Below, piece by piece: positions 1 to 7,500 of a stretch of 41,119 bases of DNA; the first letter of the stretch is position 1, and each line of letters starts with the position of its first letter. Below the pieces are notes generated by a model. That model ran no database searches, was not told the DNA's origin, and worked only from the letters and a program-made list of their open reading frames with translations. The position numbers and the translations under genes were made by a program. This DNA is from Streptomyces sp. GKU 895 (lineage in GTDB: Bacteria > Actinomycetota > Actinomycetes > Streptomycetales > Streptomycetaceae): the NCBI GenBank assembly GCA_002027195.1, contig MWJO01000081.1:1-41119 (forward strand). The letters are read 5' to 3'.

Positions 1-2436
1 ATCCAGCCCGCGGCGACGAGCAGCGGGCCCGCCGCGGCGGCGAAGGCGATCAGCGCGGCGACCGGCTGCCGCCAGCCAAAGCTCTGCTCGGCCACCCGCG
101 CGCGGCCCGTCGGCGCCGAGCACGGCGGCGGCCAGGAGGGCGAGGCCGTAGACGAGGGTGGCGGGGCCCGCCCAGGTGGAGTTGTTGGACAGCACCGCGA
201 AGACGAGGCCCGTGAGGGCGACCGCCCAGGCCGTCCAGATCCCGGACTGACGCTCGGAGCGCAGCAGGGCGGCCAGCGCGGCCAGGACGACGCCGATGAG
301 CATCAGACCGCTGACCGTGCCGGGGCCACCGGGGCTGGCGCCGAGCAGGTCGGTGGCGGAGGCGGCCGAGGAGCCGTACTCCAGACCGGCCTCCTGGAAG
401 AAGCCGAACGGGAGGAGGGTGAGCGACCAGGGCGCCAGGATCAGCAGCGGGGTGCCGAGCTGGGCCAGGAAGCGCAGGCCGTAGGCGGTGAGGTCGGTGC
501 GGCGCACGGCCAGGACACCGAGGCCGAGCAGCAGCGCGATCGGCCAGACGATCGGCGTGAACGCGGTGGTGATCGTCAGGAGCAGGGCGTACGCCCAGGT
601 GGCGCGCCAGCTGCCGCGCGCGTCGGAGGGGTGCGCGAGGCCGCCGGCGGCGATGCCCGCGCGCGCGATGAGCGGCAGCAGGATCGCGAGGACGGCGGTG
701 CCGATGCGGCCGCCGGCGAGGGCGCCGGTGGCGGCGGGCAGGAAGGCGTAGACGACGGCCGCCCACGCGCGCAGCAGCCGCGACTCGACCAGGGGCCGGG
801 AGGCGAAGTACGCGGTGAAGCCGGCCAGCGGCACCGAGCAGACGAGCAGGACGGTGACCGCGAGCCCGGTCGAGCCGAACAGCACGGAGGCGAGCATCGC
901 CACGATCGCCAGGTACGGCGGCGCGGAGGCGGTGCCGCCGGCGCCCACGCCGTGCCAGGCGTCGAGGTAACGGGACCACAGCTCACCGGAGTCGGCCGGG
1001 GCGGGCAGCAGGGCGCCGCCCGCGAGCGCGCCGGCGCCGAGGAGTTCACGGCAGGCGATGAGCGAGACCAGCAGCAGCACCAGGAACAGCACCGGGCCGG
1101 GCTTGCGGGCGATGCGCTTCACGCGTGCGAACTGCTCGATCTCCAGGAAGTCGGCGTCGTCGCCGCCGGGTCCGGACTCGACCGCGCCGCCATGGCGTCC
1201 GGCGCCCGAGGTCTGCTCGGGGTCGGAGCTGCCGAAGAAGCTGCCGGCGGCCTGCTCGACGGTGGCGCGCACGGTCGCGCCGGGCGGCGGGAACAGCGGG
1301 CGCAACTCGTCCTTGTCGACCGCCGGTGTGCCGCGCCTGCGGCGCCCGGCGATGATCCGCTCGGGCCGCAGCAGGGTGCCGAGCAGACCGCGGATCTCGT
1401 CGAGGGCCTGTCCGGGGACCTTGCCGACGAGATAGGCGACCGTCCTGAGCACGGTGCCGACGACGAGCCGGATCAGCACCCAGGGCAGCACGGCCGTACG
1501 GCTGTTGACGAGCAGGGTGTAGGCGGCGCCCGCCTTGTCGACCTTGTGCGGGGAGGCCGCGGTGCGGCCCACGCAGTCGACGGCGCGGCGCTCGCGCGAG
1601 GCCGCCTCCGCGTGCCGTACGACCGCCTCGGGGGCGACGAGGACGCGGTGGCCGGCGGCGGTGGCGCGCCAGCACAGGTCGACGTCGTCACGCATCAGGG
1701 GCAGGTGCCGGTCGAAGCCGCCGAGCTCCTCGAAGACATCGCGCCGCACGAGCATGCCGGCGGTGGAGACGGAGAGCACCGGCCGGACGTGGTCGTGCTG
1801 GCCCTGGTCCTGTTCGCGGCGGTCGAGGCCGGTCCAGCGGCGGCCGGAGTGGGCGATGGTGACGCCGACCTCCAGGAGCTGCCGTTTGTCGTACCAGCCG
1901 CGGAGCTTGGGGCCGACGACCGCCACGTCGTCGCGGCCGAGTTCCAGTTCCTGGTCGACGACGCGCAGCAGCTGGGCGAGGGCGTCGGGTTCGGGGGCGC
2001 AGTCGTCGTGCAGCAGCCACAGCCACTGGACCGGTTCGCCGTGCGGGAGCTCGGGCAGGTCGTAGGCGTCGTCGCGCCAGGTGCGGGTGACCGGGTCCCA
2101 GCCGCTGGGCCGCTTCAGGTACGGCAGGTCGTCCGGGGTGAGGACGGGCGCGGTGCGGTTGGCCTCCTCGACGGCCTGGCCGAAGCCGGTGCGGCGGGCG
2201 AGGTGCAGCACCCGGTCGGCGCCGAGGGCGTCGGTGACCAGCTGCGCGGAGGTGTCGGCGCTGCCGGTGTCGGCGGCCATCGCGAACTGGACGGGGCGCT
2301 CCTGGCCGAGCAGCCCGGCGAGCGCGTCGGGCAGCCAGCGGGCGCCGTCATGCGAGACGAGGACCGCGGTCACCACATGACGCGGGAACTCAGGAGTGGC
2401 AGCGTCGTGGGCTGCCGTGTGGCTGTGCACGGACAT
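1..2436 (-). CDS. Large membrane-associated family 2 glycosyltransferase (partial, one frameshift)
   Basis: N-terminal GT-A (GT2) domain over roughly residues 20-300, with VSHDGARWLPDALAGL near the start, an acidic LLHDDCAPEPDAL motif (metal/nucleotide-sugar site) and LMRDDVDLCWRATAAG further on. A long multi-spanning membrane region follows from about residue 480, for example FLVLLLVSLIAC and YLAIVAMLASVLFG. The ATG at 2436 gives a start followed at once by a recognisable GT2 fold; the C-terminus lies beyond position 1. The reading frame holds from the start to about position 100. The hydrophobic continuation QPVAALIAFAAAAGPLLVAA is in another frame, which fits one extra G/C base near 95-100. 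The expected role is transfer of sugars to a lipid-linked or cell-wall polymer at the membrane; the substrate cannot be told. Gene order beside whiB fits Streptomyces. Confidence 0.85.
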   Translation of the reverse strand, partial: MSVHSHTAAHDAATPEFPRHVVTAVLVSHDGARWLPDALAGLLGQERPVQFAMAADTGSADTSAQLVTDALGADRVLHLARRTGFGQAVEEANRTAPVLTPDDLPYLKRPSGWDPVTRTWRDDAYDLPELPHGEPVQWLWLLHDDCAPEPDALAQLLRVVDQELELGRDDVAVVGPKLRGWYDKRQLLEVGVTIAHSGRRWTGLDRREQDQGQHDHVRPVLSVSTAGMLVRRDVFEELGGFDRHLPLMRDDVDLCWRATAAGHRVLVAPEAVVRHAEAASRERRAVDCVGRTAASPHKVDKAGAAYTLLVNSRTAVLPWVLIRLVVGTVLRTVAYLVGKVPGQALDEIRGLLGTLLRPERIIAGRRRRGTPAVDKDELRPLFPPPGATVRATVEQAAGSFFGSSDPEQTSGAGRHGGAVESGPGGDDADFLEIEQFARVKRIARKPGPVLFLVLLLVSLIACRELLGAGALAGGALLPAPADSGELWSRYLDAWHGVGAGGTASAPPYLAIVAMLASVLFGSTGLAVTVLLVCSVPLAGFTAYFASRPLVESRLLRAWAAVVYAFLPAATGALAGGRIGTAVLAILLPLIARAGIAAGGLAHPSDARGSWRATWAYALLLTITTAFTPIVWPIALLLGLGVLAVRRTDLTAYGLRFLAQLGTPLLILAPWSLTLLPFGFFQEAGLEYGSSAASATDLLGASPGGPGTVSGLMLIGVVLAALAALLRSERQSGIWTAWAVALTGLVFAVLSNNSTWAGPATLVYGLALLAAAVLGADGPRAGGRAELWLAAAGRRADRLRRRGGPAARRRGLD

Positions 2437-2629
2437 CGAGGTACGGGCCCCGGTTCGGTGGACTGCGGTGGACGCCTGTGCCCCGAGGGGGCAGCGGGGC
2501 GTCTCGGACGAGCGACCACACTATCGGCTGGGCATGGGGACGGCCCGCCGCCTGTGGACAACCCACTTGCGACGGGCCGTAAGTCCCGTATGTACGTGCG
2601 GATGCGGACCCTTCACCGACCCGGTCGGT

Positions 2630-2892
2630 TCAGATCGCCGCCTTCTTCAGGCGCGCCGCTCGCGTTCGGACAGGCCGCCCCAGATGCCGAAGCGCTCGTC
2701 GTTGGCGAGGGCGTACTCGAGGCACTCGGAGCGGACCTCGCAAGCCAGGCAGACCTTCTTGGCCTCACGGGTGGAGCCACCCTTCTCGGGGAAGAAGGAC
2801 TCGGGGTCGGTCTGGGCGCACAGCGCGCGCTCCTGCCAGCCGAGTTCCTCGTCCGCGTCGTCGACCAGCAGTTGCTGCACCAGCTCGGTCAT
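2630..2892 (-). CDS. whiB: WhiB sporulation regulator (one-base deletion near the 3' end)
   Basis: Wbl-family Fe-S transcription factor, required with WhiA for sporulation septation in aerial hyphae. It starts MTELVQQLLVDDADEELGW. The four cluster cysteines are C25, C48, C51 and C57 (CxxC plus a fourth Cys six residues on), followed by the GIWGG turn. As sequenced it stops early at 2647 after SERERRA. Restoring one base in the GC run at about 2650-2657 gives SERERRRLKKAAI and a stop at 2630, that is 87 residues, the length I recall for Streptomyces WhiB. The premature stop is therefore most likely a sequencing indel. Transcribed leftward from a well-formed promoter about 75 bp upstream. Confidence 0.95.
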
Positions 2893-2965
2893 GTGCGCCC
2901 CTCGTCTGTCTTTCGCGTCCCCGTGATGTAGCCGTTACCGATGTCGGCTGAACGACACGAGTGAA

Positions 2966-2995
2966 ATTACAAGTGTGCTGCTCCGGGCGAGTCAA
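2966..2995 (-). promoter_or_regulatory. Candidate whiB promoter
   Basis: On the minus strand, TTGACT (2990-2995) and TGTAAT (2966-2971) are separated by 18 bp, a good sigma-70-type (HrdB-like) promoter. Transcription would begin near 2959, leaving a leader of about 66 nt before the whiB ATG. The AT-rich stretch stands out in this genome. whiB is known to be controlled by developmental regulators, but I cannot assign their sites from sequence alone. Confidence 0.6.
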
Positions 2996-3264
2996 GCCGA
3001 GATCTGCTATTGGGCCCCTTATTCACTCTGCGGAACCAAGGCCTAGCGGAAAGTGTTCAAATCGCCATAAACCTTGACAAGCAGACGGGGTCCTCGGGGT
3101 CGTCCGACCCGTGCAGGACCTGTACGGAGAAGGACGCCCAGGAGCTCGTTCCCGTTCCGTGCGCGCCGGTTGTGCGCCATGTGTCCCGGTAGCCCCATGC
3201 ACAAACCTTTCACCTCGCAGATGAACCGGATGAGGTGAAACCGGTCCCACATGCCGGTGTCGAG
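2996..3264. other. Intergenic region upstream of whiB and the Cys leader; contains an inverted repeat
   Basis: No convincing gene is seen here; short ORFs on both strands lack family resemblance and ribosome sites. The only clear structure is a perfect 9-bp inverted repeat, TTTCACCTC at 3207-3215 and GAGGTGAAA at 3231-3239, separated by 15 nt. It lies 25 bp upstream of the -35 of the Cys-leader promoter, where an activator or repressor site could act. A second TTGACA at 3074-3079 has no good -10 partner. Confidence 0.5.
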
Positions 3265-3293
3265 TTGACAGTGGGGGTGTGAACCGCTGTCCT
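3265..3293 (+). promoter_or_regulatory. Promoter for a leaderless Cys leader transcript
   Basis: A consensus -35 TTGACA (3265-3270) is followed after 17 bp by a -10-like TGTCCT (3288-3293). The expected start of transcription is 3300-3301, which coincides with the ATG of the Cys-rich short ORF, so the mRNA would begin with AUG and need no Shine-Dalgarno sequence. None is seen upstream of that ATG. The -10 match is weak (T at positions 1 and 6 only); the -35 is perfect. Confidence 0.55.
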
Positions 3294-3300
3294 TGTGGGC

Positions 3301-3393
3301 ATGCTCGCGAACTTGGCACTCACCTCGACCCGCACCGCCGGGTCCCACGGTGCTGCCCGCGCTCGCTGTAGCTGTTGCTGTCACAGCTGTTGA
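3301..3393 (+). CDS. Cys-rich leader peptide (putative attenuator)
   Basis: A 30-codon ORF with no resemblance to a folded protein until its end, RCSCCCHSC followed by a stop: five Cys codons within the last eight codons. This is the design of an attenuator leader peptide, whose translation reports charged tRNA-Cys. The ATG lies where transcription is predicted to start, as in the leaderless poly-Cys short ORFs described in mycobacteria that act as cysteine-responsive attenuators. An upstream in-frame stop at 3280 limits the alternatives to GTG 3295. The last Cys codons overlap the 5' arm of a hairpin, with a terminator following. The next gene encodes cysteine dioxygenase. The peptide itself probably has no other function. 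Attenuation is inferred from layout. Confidence 0.7.
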   Translation: MLANLALTSTRTAGSHGAARARCSCCCHSC

Positions 3394-3460
3394 GCCCCGG
3401 TGGACGTCACCCGCTCCAGCTGAAGGCCGAATCCCCCGGGACTCGGCCTTTCTCGTTCCC
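3384..3460 (+). terminator. Attenuator region with mutually exclusive hairpins
   Basis: Three alternative structures can be read by eye. (a) A leader hairpin: CAGCTG 3384-3389 with 3417-3422, GAGC 3392-3395 with GCTC 3413-3416, and an inner GGTG/CACC. (b) A candidate antiterminator: 3391-3400 with 3436-3445, nine of ten pairs including one wobble. (c) An intrinsic terminator: AAGGCCGA 3423-3430 with TCGGCCTT 3443-3450, followed by TTTCTCGTTCCC. Structure (b) uses bases needed by both (a) and (c). A ribosome at the leader stop codon (3391-3393) would cover the 5' side of (b). Energies were not calculated. Confidence 0.6.
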
Positions 3461-3502
3461 TCTGTCTGACTGACCTTCTTTCACTGAGGAACCACCGCAC
3501 CC

Positions 3503-3997
3503 ATGAACAGCGACAACGACCTCCAGATCGCCGGCGACATCCTCGAGGTCCCGCATCTGCTCCAGGCCCCGCGCGAGCACCCCGTCACCGTCGCGGAGTT
3601 CGTCGGCCTGGCCCGCTCCATCGCCGCGGACCGCTCGCAGTGGGAGCACCTGGTGGAGTACGACGCCACGTCGCGCTGGTACCACCGGCTGCGCACCGGC
3701 CCCGGCTACGAGGTCTGGCTGCTGTCCTGGGTGCCCGGTCAGGGCAGCGGGCTGCACGACCACGGCCGCTCCTCCGGCGTGCTGACCGTCCTGGACGGCG
3801 AGCTGACCGAGCGCACCGACCGCGGCACGCGCGCGTTGGCCGCCGGTACGCAGCGGGTGTTCGCGCCCGGCTATGTGCACGAGGTCGTCAACGACGCGCT
3901 GGAGCCGGCGGTCAGCCTGCACGTGTACTACCCGGGTCTGACCGAGATGCCGATGCACACATCGCACGCCTGCACGGCGCGTCCGGTGACTGCCTGA
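3503..3997 (+). CDS. Cysteine dioxygenase (CDO type I family)
   Basis: Cupin-fold, non-haem iron thiol dioxygenase of 164 residues; the family oxidises L-cysteine with O2 to cysteine sulfinate in the cytoplasm. The three-histidine iron site is visible: H85 and H87 in GLHDHGRSSG and H126 in APGYVHEV. A TGAGGA ribosome site precedes the ATG. The gene lies about 50 nt beyond the terminator-like hairpin of the Cys leader, so that leader probably controls it. fbiA begins 34 nt downstream on the same strand, so read-through could couple the genes, although no functional link between cysteine breakdown and F420 is known to me. Action on another thiol, such as 3-mercaptopropionate, cannot be excluded. 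Confidence 0.9.
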   Translation: MNSDNDLQIAGDILEVPHLLQAPREHPVTVAEFVGLARSIAADRSQWEHLVEYDATSRWYHRLRTGPGYEVWLLSWVPGQGSGLHDHGRSSGVLTVLDGELTERTDRGTRALAAGTQRVFAPGYVHEVVNDALEPAVSLHVYYPGLTEMPMHTSHACTARPVTA

Positions 3998-4031
3998 CGC
4001 GTTGTCGTACCCGCCTGCAAGACTTGGGCCC

Positions 4032-4991
4032 ATGCGAATCGTGGTTCTGGCAGGCGGCATCGGCGGTGCCCGTTTCCTGCGCGGTCTGAAGCAGGCCGCG
4101 CAGGACGCGGACATCACGGTCATCGGCAACACCGGCGACGACATCCACCTCTTCGGACTGAAGGTCTGCCCGGACCTCGACACGGTGATGTACACGCTCG
4201 GCGGCGGCATCAACGAGGAACAGGGCTGGGGCCGGGCCGACGAGACCTTCCACCTCAAGGAGGAGCTCGCGGCCTACGGCGTCGGGCCCGAGTGGTTCGG
4301 ACTCGGCGACCGGGACTTCGCCACGCACATCGTGCGGACGCAGATGATCGGCGCCGGGTACCCGCTCAGCGCGGTCACCGAGGCGCTCTGCGACCGGTGG
4401 AAGCCGGGCGTGAAGCTCATCCCCATGTCCGACGACCGCGTGGAGACCCATGTCGCCGTCGAGGTGGACGGCGAGCGCAAGGCGGTCCACTTCCAGGAGT
4501 ACTGGGTACGGCTGCGGGCCTCGGTCCCGGCGGAGGCGATCGTGCCGGTCGGCGCCGAGCAGGCGAAGCCCGCGCCCGGTGTCCTGGAGGCGATCGCCGC
4601 GGCGGACGTCATCCTCTTCCCGCCGTCCAACCCGGTCGTCTCGGTCGGCACGATCCTGGCCGTGCCCGGCATCCGCGAGGCGATCGCCGAGGCGGGCGTC
4701 CCCGTCGTCGGCCTCTCCCCCATCGTGGGGGACGCGCCCGTGCGCGGCATGGCCGACAAGGTGCTGGCGGCGGTGGGTGTGGAGTCGACGGCCGCGGCGG
4801 TGGCCGAGCACTACGGCTCGGGGCTGCTGGACGGCTGGCTCGTCGACACCGTCGACGCGGGCTCCGTGGAGCGCGTCGAGGCGGCCGGCATCCGCTGCCG
4901 GGCCGTGCCGCTGATGATGACGGACCTCGACGCGAGCGCGCAGATGGCCCGCGAGGCGCTGGCGCTGGCGGAGGAGGTCCGGGCCCGATGA
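4032..4991 (+). CDS. fbiA: 2-phospho-L-lactate (phosphoenolpyruvate) transferase, F420 biosynthesis
   Basis: CofD/FbiA family, 319 residues. It joins the phospho-acid part of an activated guanylyl intermediate to the deazaflavin Fo; in actinobacteria the product is thought to be dehydro-F420-0. Visible signatures are RIVVLAGGIGGARFLRGL at the N-terminus, VIGNTGDDIHLFGL (residues about 35-48), DLDTVMYTLGGGINEEQGWG, and LFPPSNPVVSVGTIL near residue 200. ATG 4032 is chosen because the family starts exactly there; an upstream GTG at 4002 would add ten unconserved residues. No Shine-Dalgarno sequence is seen; AAGACT ends seven bases before the ATG, so a leaderless start is possible but lacks a -35. 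Its stop overlaps the fbiB start (ATGA). Confidence 0.95.
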   Translation: MRIVVLAGGIGGARFLRGLKQAAQDADITVIGNTGDDIHLFGLKVCPDLDTVMYTLGGGINEEQGWGRADETFHLKEELAAYGVGPEWFGLGDRDFATHIVRTQMIGAGYPLSAVTEALCDRWKPGVKLIPMSDDRVETHVAVEVDGERKAVHFQEYWVRLRASVPAEAIVPVGAEQAKPAPGVLEAIAAADVILFPPSNPVVSVGTILAVPGIREAIAEAGVPVVGLSPIVGDAPVRGMADKVLAAVGVESTAAAVAEHYGSGLLDGWLVDTVDAGSVERVEAAGIRCRAVPLMMTDLDASAQMAREALALAEEVRAR

Positions 4992-6289
4992 GTACGGACG
5001 GCTTCCGCGCGTGGGCCGTGCCCGGGCTGCCCGAGATCGCGGCCGGGGACGACCTCGCCAAGCTCATCGCCGCCGCCGAACCGGGCCTCGCGGACGGTGA
5101 CGTGCTGCTGGTCACCTCGAAGATCGTCTCCAAGGCGGAGGGCCGGATCGTCGAGGCGGCCGACCGGGAGGCGGCGATCGACGCCGAGACGGTCCGCGTG
5201 GTGGCCCGGCGCGGTGCGCTGCGGATCGTCGAGAACCGGCAGGGGCTGGTCATGGCCGCGGCCGGCGTCGACGCCTCCAACACCCCGGCCGGGACGGTCC
5301 TGTTGCTGCCCGAGGACCCGGACGCCTCCGCGCGCGCGATCCGCGAAGGGCTGCGGGAGCTGCTCGGGGTCGAGGTCGGTGTGATCGTCACCGACACCTT
5401 CGGGCGGCCGTGGCGCGCGGGGCTCACGGACGTGGCGATCGGCGCCGCCGGGGTGCGGGTCCTCGACGACCTGCGCGGGGGCACGGACGCGTACGGCAAT
5501 CCGCTCAGCGCCACCGTCGTCGCCACGGCCGACGAACTGGCCGCGGCCGGTGACCTGGTCAAGGGCAAGGCCGCCGGGCTGCCCGTCGCCGTGGTGCGCG
5601 GGCTGCCGCACGTGGTCTCCCCCGAGCACGGGGAGGGGGCGGGCGCCATGGTGCGCGGCGCGCGCGACGACATGTTCCGGCTGGGCACCTCCGAGGCGGT
5701 CCGGCTGGCGGTGACCCAGCGGCGTACCGTCCGGGCCTTCACGGACGAGCCGGTCGACGGCGGTGCCGTGCGCCGGGCCGTCGCCGCGGCGGTGACCGCG
5801 CCGGCCCCGCATCACACGACGCCGTGGCGTTTCGTGCTGCTGGAGTCCGAGGCCTCACGGACCGAGCTGCTGGACGCGATGCGGGACGCGTGGATCGCGG
5901 ATCTGCGGCGGGACGGCAAGACCGAGGAGTCGATCGCCAAGCGGGTGCGGCGCGGGGACGTGCTGCGCAACGCGCCGTATCTGGTGGTGCCGTGTCTCGT
6001 CATGGACGGCTCGCACACGTACGGCGATCCGCGGCGGGACGGGGCCGAGCGGGAGATGTTCGTCGTCGCCACCGGAGCCGGGGTGCAGAACTTCCTCGTC
6101 GCGCTGGCCGGGGAGCGGCTGGGGTCGGCGTGGGTGTCGTCGACGATGTTCTGCCGGGACGTGGTCCGGGAGGTGCTGGGGCTGCCGGCGGACTGGGATC
6201 CGATGGGGGCCGTGGCCGTGGGGCATCCGGCGGAAGAGCCGAAGGCGCGGGCGGAGCGAGATGCGGGGACGTTCATCGAGGTGCGGTGA
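4988..6289 (+). CDS. fbiB: F420:gamma-L-glutamyl ligase with C-terminal flavin reductase domain
   Basis: Two-domain FbiB, 433 residues, translationally coupled to fbiA through ATGA. The N-terminal domain (about 1-245) is the CofE-type ligase that adds the glutamate tail to F420-0 (DVLLVTSKIVSKAEGR, then TDTFGRPWRAGLTDVAIGAAG). The C-terminal domain (about 250-433) is a nitroreductase-like FMN domain (AVTQRRTVRAFTDEPVD at its start), which in mycobacterial FbiB reduces dehydro-F420-0. The fusion is the usual actinobacterial arrangement. A hairpin terminator lies 28 bp downstream, so the transcript probably ends here. Confidence 0.95.
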   Translation: MSTDGFRAWAVPGLPEIAAGDDLAKLIAAAEPGLADGDVLLVTSKIVSKAEGRIVEAADREAAIDAETVRVVARRGALRIVENRQGLVMAAAGVDASNTPAGTVLLLPEDPDASARAIREGLRELLGVEVGVIVTDTFGRPWRAGLTDVAIGAAGVRVLDDLRGGTDAYGNPLSATVVATADELAAAGDLVKGKAAGLPVAVVRGLPHVVSPEHGEGAGAMVRGARDDMFRLGTSEAVRLAVTQRRTVRAFTDEPVDGGAVRRAVAAAVTAPAPHHTTPWRFVLLESEASRTELLDAMRDAWIADLRRDGKTEESIAKRVRRGDVLRNAPYLVVPCLVMDGSHTYGDPRRDGAEREMFVVATGAGVQNFLVALAGERLGSAWVSSTMFCRDVVREVLGLPADWDPMGAVAVGHPAEEPKARAERDAGTFIEVR

Positions 6290-6316
6290 CGTGGCGCTTC
6301 GCGGTGATGTGGGGTG

Positions 6317-6336
6317 AGAGGGGCTTGCGCCCCTCT
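6317..6336 (+). terminator. Hairpin terminator after fbiB
   Basis: AGAGGGGC (6317-6324) pairs perfectly with GCCCCTCT (6329-6336) around a TTGC loop. There is no long T tail, which is common in Streptomyces. Confidence 0.6.
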
Positions 6337-6345
6337 ACTCTCATA

Positions 6346-6392
6346 GGGCTGTAGGACCTCACTCATCCAGGGCTGCAGGACCTCACTCATCT
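6346..6392. repeat. Two-copy tandem repeat, 24-bp period
   Basis: GGGCTG(T/C)AGGACCTCACTCATC occurs at 6346-6367 and again at 6370-6391, just before the glycosylase gene. It has only one substitution and no clear function. It could be a short duplication or paired regulator sites. Confidence 0.6.
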
Positions 6393-6408
6393 CATCCGGG
6401 ACTTCTTC

Positions 6409-7416
6409 GTGGCTGGACGGTTCGCTCCGCGGCCCACGCGTACGACGGTGCGCGGTGGGCATGTCGCCGTGCCCGGAGGTGTGCCGCGGCCCGCGGCCGC
6501 GCCGGGGCGGGTGCGGACGTTCGTGCCGCAGTGGCCGTTGGATCTGGGGCTGGTGCTCGGGCCGTTGCGGCGCGGGCCCGCCGATCCGACGTTCCGGGCG
6601 ATGCCGGACGGGTCGGTGTGGCGGGCCAGTCTGACGCCGGCCGGACCGGGGACCCTGCGGGTGGCCGCGCGGCGCGACGGGGAGGTGCGCGGGGAGGCGT
6701 GGGGGCCGGGGGCGGAGTGGCTGCTCGACCGGTTGCCCGAGCTGCTCGGGGCCGCCGACGATCCGTCCGCCTTCGTGCCTCGCCACCGGTTGCTGGCGGT
6801 GACCCGGCATCGGCGGCCGGGCTTGCGGCTGACGCGGACCGGGCTGGTCCTGGAGTCCTTGATCCCGTCGATCCTGGAGCAGAAGGTCACGACCGACGAG
6901 GCGTACCGGGCGTGGCGGTCGCTGGTGCGGAAGTTCGGGGAGCCGGCGCCGGGGCCCGCGGCCGGGGGGCGGCTGTGGGTGATGCCGGCGCCTCGGACGT
7001 GGGCGTTGATTCCGTCGTGGGAGTGGCATCGGGCCGGCGTGGACAACAAGCGGGCGTCCACGATTCTGCGGGCCGTACGGGTGGCCGCGCGGCTGGAGCA
7101 GGCGGTGGGCATGTCCGCCCAGGACGCTCAGGCGCGGTTGGAGGTCGTGCCGGGGGTGGGGCCGTGGACGTCCGCGGAGGTCGTGCAGCGCAGTCACGGG
7201 GCGGCGGACGCGGTGACCGTGGGGGATCTGCATCTGCCGGGGATCGTGGGATGGGCGCTGGCCGGGGACCGGGACGCGGATGACGAGGCGATGCTGTCGC
7301 TGCTGGAGCCTTATGCGGGGCAGCGGCACCGGGCGGCCCGGCTGATCCTGCTGAGCGGGCGGACGCCGGCGCGCCGGGCGCCGCGGATGCCGCGAGGGGA
7401 CATCGGGCGGTTGTGA
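6409..7416 (+). CDS. HhH-GPD family DNA glycosylase (AlkA-like, 3-methyladenine type)
   Basis: A 335-residue base-excision repair enzyme. The helix-hairpin-helix is LEVVPGVGPWTSAEV. The catalytic Asp characteristic of the HhH-GPD superfamily follows in AVTVGDLHLPGIVG. SLIPSILEQKVTTDEAYRAW in the middle matches the glycosylase core. The AlkA-like enzymes excise alkylated purines. The GTG at 6409 is the first start before the conserved region and no ATG lies nearby; the ribosome site is weak. It is separated from fbiB by a terminator and a short repeat, so it is probably its own unit. It ends against a strong bidirectional terminator. Confidence 0.85.
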   Translation: MAGRFAPRPTRTTVRGGHVAVPGGVPRPAAAPGRVRTFVPQWPLDLGLVLGPLRRGPADPTFRAMPDGSVWRASLTPAGPGTLRVAARRDGEVRGEAWGPGAEWLLDRLPELLGAADDPSAFVPRHRLLAVTRHRRPGLRLTRTGLVLESLIPSILEQKVTTDEAYRAWRSLVRKFGEPAPGPAAGGRLWVMPAPRTWALIPSWEWHRAGVDNKRASTILRAVRVAARLEQAVGMSAQDAQARLEVVPGVGPWTSAEVVQRSHGAADAVTVGDLHLPGIVGWALAGDRDADDEAMLSLLEPYAGQRHRAARLILLSGRTPARRAPRMPRGDIGRL

Positions 7417-7422
7417 GGCCCT

Positions 7423-7458
7423 GGCAGGGGATCGGGCGACGGTGTCCGATCCCCTGCC
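7423..7458. terminator. Bidirectional terminator between convergent genes
   Basis: GGCAGGGGATCGG (7423-7435) pairs perfectly over 13 bp with CCGATCCCCTGCC (7446-7458). It lies between the end of the glycosylase gene and the end of the leftward sugar-nucleotide pyrophosphorylase gene and can serve both. Confidence 0.8.
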
Positions 7459-7500
7459 GGTGGAGTATCGAAGATGTGCGTCACCGCTCCGAGAGGCGCG

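Noticed and set aside
631..2931. 766-codon plus-strand open frame opposite the glycosyltransferase and whiB
   Set aside because: Low-complexity Gly/Ala/Asp/Val translation antisense to genuine genes; an artefact of high GC third positions.
3010..3192. 60-codon ORF upstream of the Cys leader
   Set aside because: No family, no ribosome site, and no codon bias like that of the neighbours.
3043..3384. 113-codon minus-strand ORF opposite the Cys leader
   Set aside because: Composition is unlike a real protein, and it is antisense to the better supported promoter and leader peptide.
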